From positions 1-16,123 of the forward strand of contig JAOAPG010000446.1 in assembly GCA_025462785.1 (NCBI GenBank): a stretch of DNA of 16,123 nt. The letters run 5' to 3'. The notes under the pieces were generated by a model. The model did no database searches. It was not told the DNA's origin and saw only the letters and a program-made list of their open reading frames with translations. Of the stretch, positions 8,526-15,168 are shown one piece after another (the stretch's first letter is position 1; each line of letters starts with the position of its first letter). The DNA comes from Acidobacteriaceae bacterium. Lineage in GTDB: Bacteria > Acidobacteriota > Terriglobia > Terriglobales > Acidobacteriaceae. The position numbers were made by a program, and so were the translations under genes.

Positions 8526-8969
8526 CTAGGTCTGGAGTGAATGCTGGTCGGCCCAACGTTTTCGGACTTCTCCAATAACTTTTTCTTTGTCTTGCCGCAT
8601 GAGCTGGACCAGCGCTTGATTGCCGGTCTCTTCGTGCGCGGCTGCCCAGAGGACCATTTCGGTGAGTACGGGCGCGAGGTCGATCCCCTTCTTTGTTAGG
8701 GAGTAAATCAGCTTGCGTCCGTCCGATGGATCTGCTTCAGCGGTGATGATTCCATAAGCGACCAGCTTCCGCAGGCGATCGGCAAGAATATTGGTCGCAA
8801 TTCCTTCGTAGTTTTCCAAAAATTCCTTGTAGGTCCGGAAGTCGCGCAGCATCATGTCGCGAATGATCAGCAGTGACCAGCGATCGCCCAACATCTCGAC
8901 AGACGCGTTCAGCGGGCACTCTGAGCGCCATTTCGCCTTGCGCCTTTTCGTCGAGGGCTTAAGGGCCAT
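8526..8969 (-). CDS. HxlR-family transcriptional regulator with one N-terminal cysteine
   Basis: HxlR proteins are winged-helix repressors or activators, often sensing quinones, aldehydes or hypochlorite (YodB, HypR, QorR). The 147-residue product has the family signature: CPLNASVEMLGDRWSLLIIRDMM (18-40), FRTYKEFLE, GIATNILADRLRKL and GRKLIYSLTKKG. Cys18 is the only cysteine and sits where redox-sensing members have theirs. An upstream ATG at 9017 would add 16 non-conserved residues and would place the start inside the likely operator, so 8969 is preferred. No strong ribosome binding site precedes either. The gene is divergent from the VOC gene at 9073 and probably regulates it and itself. 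Confidence 0.9.
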   Translation of the reverse strand: MALKPSTKRRKAKWRSECPLNASVEMLGDRWSLLIIRDMMLRDFRTYKEFLENYEGIATNILADRLRKLVAYGIITAEADPSDGRKLIYSLTKKGIDLAPVLTEMVLWAAAHEETGNQALVQLMRQDKEKVIGEVRKRWADQHSLQT

Positions 8970-9004
8970 ATTTTCAGTGCGGTTTCTCAGAGTAGCAGCA
9001 TTTA

Positions 9005-9021
9005 ACTTGCATTTCACAAGT
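9005..9021. promoter_or_regulatory. Likely HxlR operator (17-base inverted repeat)
   Basis: ACTTG at 9005-9009 and CAAGT at 9017-9021 form a perfect inverted repeat with a 7-base spacer. It lies between the divergent hxlR and VOC genes and covers the -35 box of the plus-strand promoter. This size and position fit operators of dimeric HxlR regulators. The assignment is by inference from context. Confidence 0.55.
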
Positions 9022-9036
9022 AATATATTTTATAGT
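9007..9036 (+). promoter_or_regulatory. Probable promoter of the VOC gene
   Basis: TTGCAT (9007-9012) and TATAGT (9031-9036) are 18 bases apart in an AT-rich stretch and resemble sigma-70 -35 and -10 boxes. Transcription would start near 9043, about 30 bases before the ATG. The operator covers the -35 box, consistent with repression. Confidence 0.5.
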
Positions 9037-9072
9037 CTCGCCGAAAAGAATTTTTTCTACAAGGAGTGCCCT

Positions 9073-9483
9073 ATGCAATTAAATCCATACCTTATTTTCA
9101 ACGGCAACTGCGAGGAGGCATTTAGGTTCTACGAAAAATGCCTGGGCGGAAAAATAGAGGCTATGATGCCGCACGAGGGGTCTCCAGCCGAGGATCAGGT
9201 GCCCGCAGAGTGGCGCAGCAAGATCATGCATGCCCGTCTAGTTGTGAACGGTCAGGTATTGATGGCTTCTGACGCTCCCCCGGGCCGTTATAACAAGCCT
9301 CAAGGCTTCTCCGTGAACATCAGCGTCAAGGATCCGGGAGAGGCAGACCGCATATTTAAAGCGTTGGCAGAAAACGGGACGGTGCACATGCCGATTGGAG
9401 AAACCTTCTGGGCCATCCGGTTCGGCATGCTCGTCGATCGCTTCGGGACCCCATGGATGGTCAATTGCGAGAAAGCTATGTAA
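9073..9483 (+). CDS. VOC-family protein (PhnB-like glyoxalase fold)
   Basis: The product has 136 residues. It begins with NPYLIFNGNCEEAFRFYEKCLGG and ends with FGMLVDRFGTPWMVN, the start and end patterns of PhnB-like members of the vicinal oxygen chelate superfamily. HARLVVNGQVLMASD in the middle fits the same fold. Family members include dioxygenases, glyoxalases and resistance proteins, so the substrate cannot be named. AAGGAG at 9061-9066, six bases before the ATG, is a strong ribosome binding site; longer in-frame starts upstream run through the promoter and are rejected. It is the first gene of the likely HxlR-controlled series. Confidence 0.9.
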   Translation: MQLNPYLIFNGNCEEAFRFYEKCLGGKIEAMMPHEGSPAEDQVPAEWRSKIMHARLVVNGQVLMASDAPPGRYNKPQGFSVNISVKDPGEADRIFKALAENGTVHMPIGETFWAIRFGMLVDRFGTPWMVNCEKAM

Positions 9484-9622
9484 CTGTTTGTTTTTGCAGG
9501 CTCGGAATGGCGCCTGCGAACCCATCTGAAAAAATTAGCTGACCAGTGTCGATCCTGTAGTGCTTCATTCGACATTTAAGTAGAGCTCGGAAAGTCACGA
9601 AAGGCATCCGGAGGAAAGACCT

Positions 9623-10030
9623 ATGCAAGTTGTCAGTCAAGTCGCGCCAGTGTCGAAGAAGATGCTTTGGGCCGGACGTATCATTAGCGGCTTGGTGATA
9701 TTGTTCCTGCTGTTCGACGCGACAATAAAGATAATAAGGCTACCTCCTGCACTCGAGGGAACCGCCCGGCTTGGATTCCCCACGAGCGTGGTTCTCCCTC
9801 TTGGGATCACCTTGCTTATCTGCGTTGTCCTCTATATGATTCCGCGTACCTCGGTCCTCGGCGCAATCCTACTGACTGGCTATCTAGGCGGCGCTGTCGC
9901 ATCCAACGTGCGCGTCGGAAATCCGCTCCTTGGCTATATTCTCTTTCCAGTCTATGTCGCGGTATTGCTATGGCTGGGGCTTTTCTTACGAGACGACCGA
10001 GTGCGTGCGTTGATTCCCTTGCGCAGCTAG
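9623..10030 (+). CDS. DoxX-like integral membrane protein
   Basis: The 135-residue protein has four hydrophobic segments at about 13-33, 53-73, 78-96 and 101-122, which fits the four-helix DoxX-like family. Phrases such as WAGRIISGLVILFLLFDA near the start, and LGAILLTGYLGGAVASNVRVG in the third segment, are typical. DoxX relatives occur with redox and thiosulfate or thiol metabolism, but most members have no known reaction. GGAGGA at 9610-9615, seven bases before the ATG, is a good ribosome binding site. It lies 139 bases after the first VOC gene, so it could be in the same transcript or have its own promoter. HxlR, VOC and DoxX-like genes often occur together, which suggests a shared response to a small reactive compound. 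Confidence 0.87.
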   Translation: MQVVSQVAPVSKKMLWAGRIISGLVILFLLFDATIKIIRLPPALEGTARLGFPTSVVLPLGITLLICVVLYMIPRTSVLGAILLTGYLGGAVASNVRVGNPLLGYILFPVYVAVLLWLGLFLRDDRVRALIPLRS

Positions 10031-10119
10031 CTCTATTGGTTGTTCACAGACCCATAAGAATGATGGGATTTTGAAAGACAAAACCTAGGAGCGCGGCATT
10101 AATTTGAGGACATAGCAAA

Positions 10120-10581
10120 ATGCAAAAAATCACTACGTTTTTATGGTTTAACGACAAAGCCGAAGAGGCAGCAAACTTTTATGTCTCCATTTTCAAGAAC
10201 TCAAAGATCCTGAACGTAGCGCGTTATGGAGACGCTGGCCCCGGACCAAAAGGCTCAGTCATGACAGTCACATTTCAGATCGAGGGCCAGGACTTTATCG
10301 CGCTGAATGGCGGTCCCCACTACAGCTTCACACCGGGTATTTCGTTGCTGGTAAATTGTGAAAACCAGGTTGAAGTGGATGATCTTTGGAGCAAACTTAC
10401 GACCGGTGGCAAAGAAGTCCAATGCGGATGGTTGCAAGACAAATACGGACTCTCGTGGCAGATCATTCCCAAAGCATTTTTCGAATTGATGAGCGGCAAA
10501 GATCCAGCAAAATCACAGCGCGTTTTCAAGGCTATGATGCAAATGACGAAGCTCGACATTGAAACGTTGAAGCGGGCCTAG
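10120..10581 (+). CDS. VOC-family protein, 3-demethylubiquinone methyltransferase-like
   Basis: The product has 153 residues. It starts with ITTFLWFNDKAEEAANFYVSIF and contains VTFQIEGQDFIALNGGPHY and WLQDKYGLSWQIIPKAFFEL. These are the hallmarks of VOC proteins often annotated, without biochemical proof, as 3-demethylubiquinone-9 3-methyltransferase. They lack a methyltransferase fold, so that name should not be trusted. The C-terminus (SQRVFKAMMQMTKLDIETLKRA) is also typical. It is different from the VOC protein at 9073 in sequence and subgroup. GAGGA at 10106-10110 is the likely ribosome binding site. It precedes the BNR gene by 35 bases, so the two are probably co-transcribed. Confidence 0.9.
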   Translation: MQKITTFLWFNDKAEEAANFYVSIFKNSKILNVARYGDAGPGPKGSVMTVTFQIEGQDFIALNGGPHYSFTPGISLLVNCENQVEVDDLWSKLTTGGKEVQCGWLQDKYGLSWQIIPKAFFELMSGKDPAKSQRVFKAMMQMTKLDIETLKRA

Positions 10582-10616
10582 CGCGGAGTGATTAAAGACA
10601 ATCTAAGGAGCACATC

Positions 10617-11792
10617 ATGACCCAAGTACGCGTTCTGGTAGGTACCCGCAAAGGGGCATTCATTCTCACCTCGGACGGCAAGCGGGAAAAATGGGATGTC
10701 AGCGGCCCGCACTTCGCCGGATGGGAGATGTACCACCTGAAAGGATCGCCGGTAGATCCCAATCGCATTTATGCTTCGCAGACCAGTGGATGGTTTGGGC
10801 AGATCATCCAACGCTCCGATGACGGCGGCAAGACGTGGCACCAGCCCGGGACTGCGCCCGGCGAACAGACCGCGCAACCTGGTCCACCAAAGGGAGAGAG
10901 CAACAAGTTCGCTTACGACGCGGCTGCCAAGCCGCTCACCACCCACCAATGGTACGACGGCACGCAGCATCCCTGGGAGTTCAAGCGCGTCTGGCACGTC
11001 GAGCCGTCGCTCACCGAGGCGGATACGGTTTATGCGGGAATTGAAGATGCAGCGATTTTCCGCTCGACCGACGGTGGGGAGAATTGGAAAGAGCTTCCAG
11101 GACTGCGCGGCCACGGCACTGGCCCCAAGTGGCAACCGGGGGCAGGCGGCATGTGCCTTCACACCATTATTCTTGATCCGAGCAATCCGCAGCGCATGTG
11201 GATCGCGATCTCGGCTGCGGGTGCATTTCGTACCGACGATGGCGGCGCGAGTTGGAAGCCGATCAATCGTGGTTTGCGTTCACAATACATCCCTGACCCA
11301 AACGCTGAAGTCGGTCACTGCGTTCACCACATTGCCATGAATCCGAAGCGCCCGGGCGTGCTCTTCATGCAAAAGCACTGGGACGTGATGCGCTCGGATG
11401 ATGCCGGCGACAATTGGAAAGAAGTCAGCGGAAACCTGCCGACTGATTTTGGCTTCGTGATCGACGTTCATGCGCATGAACCAGAGACGATCTATGTTGT
11501 TCCCATCAAGAGCGACAGCGAGCACTACCCGCTTGAGGGCAAGCTGCGCGTCTTCCGTAGCCGTACTGGGGGAAATGAGTGGGAGGCGCTTACGAAAGGC
11601 CTGCCGCAACAAGACTGCTATGTGAACGTGTTGCGGGATGCAATGGCAGTCGATTCGCTGGACAAGTGCGGAATCTATTTCGGCACCACCGGCGGGCAGG
11701 TGTACGCATCGGCGGATGCGGGAGATAGCTGGAATCCAATTGTGCGGGATTTGCCAGCGGTGTTGTCGGTGGAAGTGCAGACGCTGGGCTGA
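10617..11792 (+). CDS. BNR/sialidase-like beta-propeller protein, predicted cytoplasmic
   Basis: The 391-residue protein has five BNR (Asp-box) motifs: SDDGGKTW near residue 67, STDGGENW near 150, TDDGGASW near 206, SDDAGDNW near 260 and SADAGDSW near 365. This gives a sialidase or VPS10-like propeller. It begins MTQVRVLVGTRKGAFILTSDGKR without a signal peptide, unlike secreted sialidases, and no FRIP or YRIP motif is seen. A sialidase reaction is therefore not supported. AAGGAG at 10605-10610, six bases before the ATG, is a strong ribosome binding site. The gene follows the second VOC gene by 35 bases. The ThiS/MoaD-like gene comes two genes later, and this pair of families is found together in other bacteria (from memory, not searched here). 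Its function is unknown. Confidence 0.86.
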   Translation: MTQVRVLVGTRKGAFILTSDGKREKWDVSGPHFAGWEMYHLKGSPVDPNRIYASQTSGWFGQIIQRSDDGGKTWHQPGTAPGEQTAQPGPPKGESNKFAYDAAAKPLTTHQWYDGTQHPWEFKRVWHVEPSLTEADTVYAGIEDAAIFRSTDGGENWKELPGLRGHGTGPKWQPGAGGMCLHTIILDPSNPQRMWIAISAAGAFRTDDGGASWKPINRGLRSQYIPDPNAEVGHCVHHIAMNPKRPGVLFMQKHWDVMRSDDAGDNWKEVSGNLPTDFGFVIDVHAHEPETIYVVPIKSDSEHYPLEGKLRVFRSRTGGNEWEALTKGLPQQDCYVNVLRDAMAVDSLDKCGIYFGTTGGQVYASADAGDSWNPIVRDLPAVLSVEVQTLG

Positions 11793-11870
11793 TTAGGGAT
11801 GACTGGAACGAAGATGTTAAGTATGTTGCATAACTGCCATCTTACTTCGCTTATGATTCCAGCTGAAGCG

Positions 11871-12524
11871 ATGATAGTCCCTCGCCGATCATTATTGCTG
11901 GCAATCTGGATCTGTTGTTGCGGATTACTTTGCGCAGCCCAAGGTCCAATCAAAGGGTTCCATTGGGATTGGCGCAAGTCGCAAGAACTTACTTCTGAGG
12001 ACAGCTTCAGTCAATCGAATACCCTTTCTTTAGGGGAACGGACTGCCTTGATCAAGGCTGCGGCATCGCAACTTCGTCCTCTGATGTCACGCCTGAATGT
12101 TGATTCAGAACCGCAATTGCAGCAGCTCGCCGCACAAACGCGAATCAATCCCCTCGACCTCAGTGGGAAGGGTGTTGAAGAATTTGTACTGCAAGGTAGC
12201 GACGATCGGTCTTGCAGCCCGCCTGGAAACTGTCCGTTCTGGATTCTGCGGCGTAACCGCAACGAATACTCTGTAATTCTGCATCGTATGGCGACGCAGA
12301 CACTTACCATTCAACCGACCATTACGAATGGTTTTCACGACATTGTTCTAGGCATGCACGGTTCCCCGACCCAACAGGGATTGACTCTGTATCGCTTCGA
12401 TGGTTCCAGATATCGTCCCAGAGGATGCTACGAAGCAAACTGGCAGATCCTCGGGAAAGGCGAGGAAATACGTCGCCTGAAGGAACCCCGGATAACTCCT
12501 TGCGAGCATAGATATGCGTTGTAA
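11871..12524 (+). CDS. Secreted hypothetical protein
   Basis: With the start at 11871 the product has 217 residues: a signal peptide MIVPRRSLLLAIWICCCGLLCAAQ followed by a soluble part. In-frame ATGs at 11799 and 11853 are possible, but only the downstream one puts the basic signal start at the N-terminus. No family with known function was recognised. Phrases such as EEFVLQGSDDRSCSPPGNCPFWILRR, TNGFHDIVLGMHGS and GLTLYRFDGSRYRPRGCYEANW resemble conserved hypothetical secreted proteins of Acidobacteria. The pattern of a fall-back value or per-item description followed by DIVL and LYRFDG recalls repeat domains that bind ligands or calcium, but this is a guess. It sits between the BNR and ThiS-like genes and is the only secreted product in that series. 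No strong ribosome binding site is seen. Confidence 0.7.
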   Translation: MIVPRRSLLLAIWICCCGLLCAAQGPIKGFHWDWRKSQELTSEDSFSQSNTLSLGERTALIKAAASQLRPLMSRLNVDSEPQLQQLAAQTRINPLDLSGKGVEEFVLQGSDDRSCSPPGNCPFWILRRNRNEYSVILHRMATQTLTIQPTITNGFHDIVLGMHGSPTQQGLTLYRFDGSRYRPRGCYEANWQILGKGEEIRRLKEPRITPCEHRYAL

Positions 12525-12539
12525 TTGAATGAGTCTCAC

Positions 12540-12836
12540 ATGATCCGAGTCACACTTCCGCAACACCTACGCACGCTGGCGCACGTCGGGTACGAGGTGC
12601 AGATCGAAGTCGAGGGCGTCGTGACACAGCGCTCGGTGCTCGATGCAATCGAGGCTCGCTATCCGATGCTGCGAGGGACAATCCGCGACCATGTCACACA
12701 AGAGCGCCGGCCATTCTTGCGCTTCTTCGCCTGTGAGGAAGACTTATCCCATGAGTCGCCTGACGCCCCCCTGCCCGAAGCTGTCATTTCGGGGAAAGAG
12801 CCTCTTATGATTATCGGAGCGATCGCGGGAGGGTAG
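12540..12836 (+). CDS. ThiS/MoaD-like sulfur-carrier protein ending in Gly-Gly
   Basis: The 98-residue product ends exactly in IGAIAGG. The terminal Gly-Gly is the point of adenylation and thiocarboxylate formation in ThiS and MoaD. The body fits the ubiquitin-like fold, with IRVTLPQHLRTLA, VEGVVTQRSVLDAIEARYPML and GTIRDHVTQERRPFLRFFACEEDLS. It is longer than most ThiS (about 66) or MoaD (about 80) proteins. No MoeB/ThiF activating enzyme, thiazole synthase or molybdopterin gene is in the window, so its partner is unknown. The ATG at 12540 starts MIRVTLP; a TTG at 12525, directly after the upstream stop, would add five residues. It follows the secreted protein almost without gap, suggesting co-transcription. 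Confidence 0.85.
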   Translation: MIRVTLPQHLRTLAHVGYEVQIEVEGVVTQRSVLDAIEARYPMLRGTIRDHVTQERRPFLRFFACEEDLSHESPDAPLPEAVISGKEPLMIIGAIAGG

Positions 12837-12868
12837 GCGGGGTGTCGTCCGAATGCAAACTTGAAGAT

Positions 12869-12902
12869 ATGTTCCATGCGGAACATTACGCTCTAATGTT
12901 CT
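12869..12902. repeat. Two overlapping inverted repeats sharing one arm
   Basis: ATGTTCC (12869-12875) and GGAACAT (12880-12886) form a perfect 7-base inverted repeat with a 4-base spacer. The second arm continues as GAACATTA (12881-12888), which pairs perfectly with TAATGTTC (12894-12901) across 5 bases. Three half-sites with alternating direction therefore exist, and the two pairings exclude each other in RNA. The site is about 160 bases before the DUF2277 start. It may be a multi-site operator or a switch in the leader RNA. Confidence 0.6.
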
Positions 12903-12997
12903 CATGGGAAGATTTCATGGTACAGAAATGTAAGTACAGGGAAGTATGGAAAGCGAGGTAAACGCCTCATTCGGTGCGACATATAAAAGTGGTATTC

Positions 12998-13023
12998 GAG
13001 GAAAATCCTCAAGCAAAGCTTGA
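12998..13023 (+). repeat. Two adjacent small hairpins with AAA loops
   Basis: GAGGA-AAA-TCCTC (12998-13010) and TCAAGC-AAA-GCTTGA (13009-13023) sit end to end, with arms of 5 and 6 bases. They lie 36 bases before the DUF2277 start codon and may be part of its 5' leader. Confidence 0.4.
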
Positions 13024-13059
13024 ACGGGGCACCCTCCAGAGTAAAATTGGGATTACGAT

Positions 13060-13329
13060 ATGTGCAGGAATATCAAAATACTCTTCAACTTTGATCCTCC
13101 GGTGACTGACGGCGAGGTTCGGGCGGCTTCGCTCCAGTTTGTGAGAAAAATTACGGGCTTTAATAAGCCTTCGAAGACGAACGAAGCTGCATTCCTGGCT
13201 GCGGTTGATGAAATCGCCAGTATCTCGCGTCGGCTTTTGCGTTCGCTGGATACGAGCGCGCCTCCCAAGAATCGCGAGGAAGAGGCGGCAAAGGCGAGGA
13301 CTCGCGCGGCGGAGAGATTTGGCGATTGA
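13060..13329 (+). CDS. DUF2277 family protein
   Basis: The 89-residue protein begins with MCRNIKILFNFDPPVTDGEVR, the near-invariant start of DUF2277, followed by ASLQFVRKITGFNKPSKTNEAAF. The second half has two helices (DEIASISRRLLRSLDT and EEAAKARTRAAERFG). The length fits the family. Its function is unknown; the conserved Met-Cys-Arg-Asn start suggests a Cys-based or N-terminal role. A clear ribosome binding site is not seen before the ATG. A likely terminator follows within 30 bases, so this may be a single-gene unit. The C-terminal run-on of the decayed kinase on the other strand overlaps it by 170 bases and is not considered real. Confidence 0.9.
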   Translation: MCRNIKILFNFDPPVTDGEVRAASLQFVRKITGFNKPSKTNEAAFLAAVDEIASISRRLLRSLDTSAPPKNREEEAAKARTRAAERFGD

Positions 13330-14362
13330 ACCATGTTCTTAAAGATTGTGGAAGAGCGGCCCTTTCAGGGCCATTTTGGGGCGGAAACTCTCGGGCATGT
13401 GAATCGGAAGCGAGTCGAGGCAGGCGGACGATAATTCGCGTGCCCTTTCCCACTTCGCTCTCCACCTGAATCGTTCCCGCGTATTGGTTGACGATCTTAC
13501 GTACCGTCGCCAAACCGAGACCGCTTCCCTTGCCTGGCTCTTTCGTCGTATAGAAGGGGTCGAATGCCTGCTCGCGGGTCTTACTGTCCATGCCAAACCC
13601 TGTGTCGGCGACGGTAAACTCGAGAGAATTCTTGGCGAGCACTTTTAGATTGGAATCAGTTAGATATTCACTGCAGTCGCGCATTGTTTCGTGATTCGAC
13701 CTCCGCCTGGCATCGCATCTCGCGCATTCAACACCAGATTGAGGATCAGCTGCCGCAGGTGAGCACCGTTCATCTTGATGGGTTCCAAACCAGCTGCCAA
13801 CTACGTAACAAGCTCAATATTTCCCCCAATCAAGCGCTCAAGAAGATTGCGAAATTCCAAAATGGTTTCGTTGAGAGATAGAAGCTGAGGCTTGGGAACT
13901 TGCTCCAACACGAAGCTCATCAATTGCTGAGTCAGGGCTGATCCGTGTCCGCTGGCTTTACGTATCTCTTCGGAGTAATTTCGCAACCGATTAACGAGGG
14001 CGGTATTGCTGCCCTCTGACCCCGCGTGATCCAGAGCGGCAGTGAGAAGATCGCAATAGAGCCTTATGCCAGTTAAAGAGATTGTTGAAGTCATGCGCCA
14101 CTCCGCTAACCAGTCGTCGCATCGCTTCCATCTTTTGCGATTGCTCTGCCTGCGATTCCGCCCAGGATTGCGGATAGGAATTTTTAAATTCCGCCGGGAG
14201 CTGCGTGACCGTTGACATAGCGCGTCTTTGCAAGAGTTCTCCTATTGCGGGGAGCAGCTGGAAATCAGATACGAGGTGTTTGAGCTTCGGGGAAAGCCGA
14301 CGGATCAAATCGGAACGCCATACGATTCGAGCCGGAGCAGACTCCCTATTTGGGAAGTCCAA
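13160..14362 (-). pseudogene. Decayed sensor histidine kinase
   Basis: Three open pieces on the minus strand line up into one kinase. Piece 1 (14362-13991) has a short N-terminal part and the His box VSGVAHDFNNL. Piece 2 (14094-13801) continues the dimerisation domain (TGIRLYCDLLTAALDHAG, QQLMSFVLEQVPKPQLLSLNE). Piece 3 (13684-13160) has the ATPase part (VADTGFGMD, DPFYTTKEPGKGSGLGLATV, GTIQVESEVGKGTRIIVRLP). Lesions are visible: an extra T in the run at 14075-14077 (plus-strand AAA), a TAG at 13801-13803 replacing an expected GAG, and a one-base loss near 13690. Between the TAG and piece 3, the N box HLRQLILNLVLNARDAMPGGG remains readable. The tail beyond about 13430 runs antisense into the DUF2277 gene, so the original stop was also lost. 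The N-terminal sensor was not recognised. Its partner may have been the response regulator upstream. Confidence 0.8.
13358..13377 (+). terminator. Probable intrinsic terminator of the DUF2277 gene
   Basis: GGCCCT (13358-13363), loop TTC and AGGGCC (13367-13372) form a perfect 6-base GC-rich stem followed by ATTTT. The T run is short. It lies 28 bases after the DUF2277 stop codon. Confidence 0.6.
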
Positions 14363-14658
14363 AGAGTTTGTGTTTTGGTGCTAAGGGCAGTGGTCACATC
14401 TCAGTTGCAAAAATGAACGTTCCAGCTGTGGAAAAAATCTGAGTACCCGCTTTACGAAGCTTTACCTCATTGAGACCGCGAGTTTACACGCAAGAGTGCA
14501 AGGCGGATCAGGCCAGTCGTTCTCAACATACAGGCTAGAGGTTATGAGGCCGCGGAAATCGACGAGGTCACGGTATCCAACTTTCCTGACTCGGCATTTC
14601 CTTTGCTGTCGCATAACCATAGCCTAACCGGAATAAATCCTATGGGAGGTTGTAACTC
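14363..14658. other. Intergenic region between decayed kinase and response regulator
   Basis: This divergent region of about 296 bases has stops in all frames at short intervals. A minus-strand fragment of about 30 codons was noted but not recognised. It probably holds the promoter of the response regulator and, originally, of the kinase. Confidence 0.4.
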
Positions 14659-15087
14659 ATGAATGACCGATCCGTTGTTCTGCTTGTTAACGATAACCCC
14701 AGACCACAAAGGCTGCTCACCAGTATTCTCGAAGATCGCGGATTCGAGGTGAAAACAGCAGATGGAGCGCTCGAGGCTCTTGAACTCATCCGCGGCAATT
14801 CTTTCGCACTTGCCCTACTCGATTATCAAATGCCCGAGATGACAAGCGCGCAACTCGCCCAAGAGATTCGCGTGATGGATCCAGCCCTTCCCATCATCCT
14901 CCTATCAGGATTGACTTTCTTACCAGCAGGCGAACTCATTTATGTTGATGCCCACATTGGGCACGGATCGACCATTGAGGATCTGATGGAGATGATGCGG
15001 GCACTGATGGAAAGAGAATCAACCCTGATCGGAGCACCGGAGAGTGTCCGGAACAAAGCGGCGACAGTTTCTCCCGGAGCGCGGTAA
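14659..15087 (+). CDS. Single-domain response regulator lacking the conserved lysine
   Basis: The 142-residue protein has one CheY-like receiver domain and no output domain. Val-Asn11-Asp12-Asn13 gives one acidic pocket residue, LLDYQMPEM (53-61) supplies the phospho-acceptor Asp55, and LLSG (81-84) gives the conserved Ser83. The conserved Lys, expected near residues 101-104, is absent (IGHG at 100-103). The tail after about residue 120 is non-conserved. GGGAGGT at 14644-14650, eight bases before the ATG, is a strong ribosome binding site. It lies divergent from the decayed kinase. The missing Lys suggests that phosphorylation-dependent switching may be altered or lost. Confidence 0.88.
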   Translation: MNDRSVVLLVNDNPRPQRLLTSILEDRGFEVKTADGALEALELIRGNSFALALLDYQMPEMTSAQLAQEIRVMDPALPIILLSGLTFLPAGELIYVDAHIGHGSTIEDLMEMMRALMERESTLIGAPESVRNKAATVSPGAR

Positions 15088-15102
15088 ATCCTTGCGCGAA
15101 GG

Positions 15103-15135
15103 AAAAAATTAAGGAGCGGCGAAGCACCGCTCCTT
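15103..15135 (-). terminator. Intrinsic terminator of the minus-strand BNR gene
   Basis: AAGGAGCGG (15111-15119) and CCGCTCCTT (15127-15135) form a perfect 9-base stem with a 7-base loop. On the minus strand it is followed by AATTTTTT, 34 bases after the stop codon at 15169. On the plus strand no T run follows, so its main role is to end the minus-strand transcript, although it may also slow transcription from the response regulator. Confidence 0.8.
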
Positions 15136-15168
15136 ATCGTCTATGTTTGATTTATTTGTCAAACTGAA

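Noticed and set aside
9496..9517. Hairpin GCAGGC/GCCTGC after the first VOC gene
   Set aside because: The loop is 10 bases and no T run follows on either strand in the right place, so a terminator cannot be claimed.
10051..10072. CCCAT/ATGGG stem with ATTTT after the DoxX-like gene
   Set aside because: Five base pairs, two of them AT, are too weak to support a terminator.
11826..11857. TTGCAT and TATGAT as a promoter for the secreted hypothetical gene
   Set aside because: The 20-base spacing is too long and the gene follows the BNR gene closely.
13160..13430. C-terminal run-on of the kinase reading antisense through the DUF2277 gene
   Set aside because: The kinase domain ends before this point, and the opposite strand carries a well-conserved intact gene; the run-on reflects a lost stop.
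14400..14490. Short minus-strand open fragments upstream of the decayed kinase, as a possible lost sensor domain
   Set aside because: They are only about 30 codons long and match no sensor domain I recognise.
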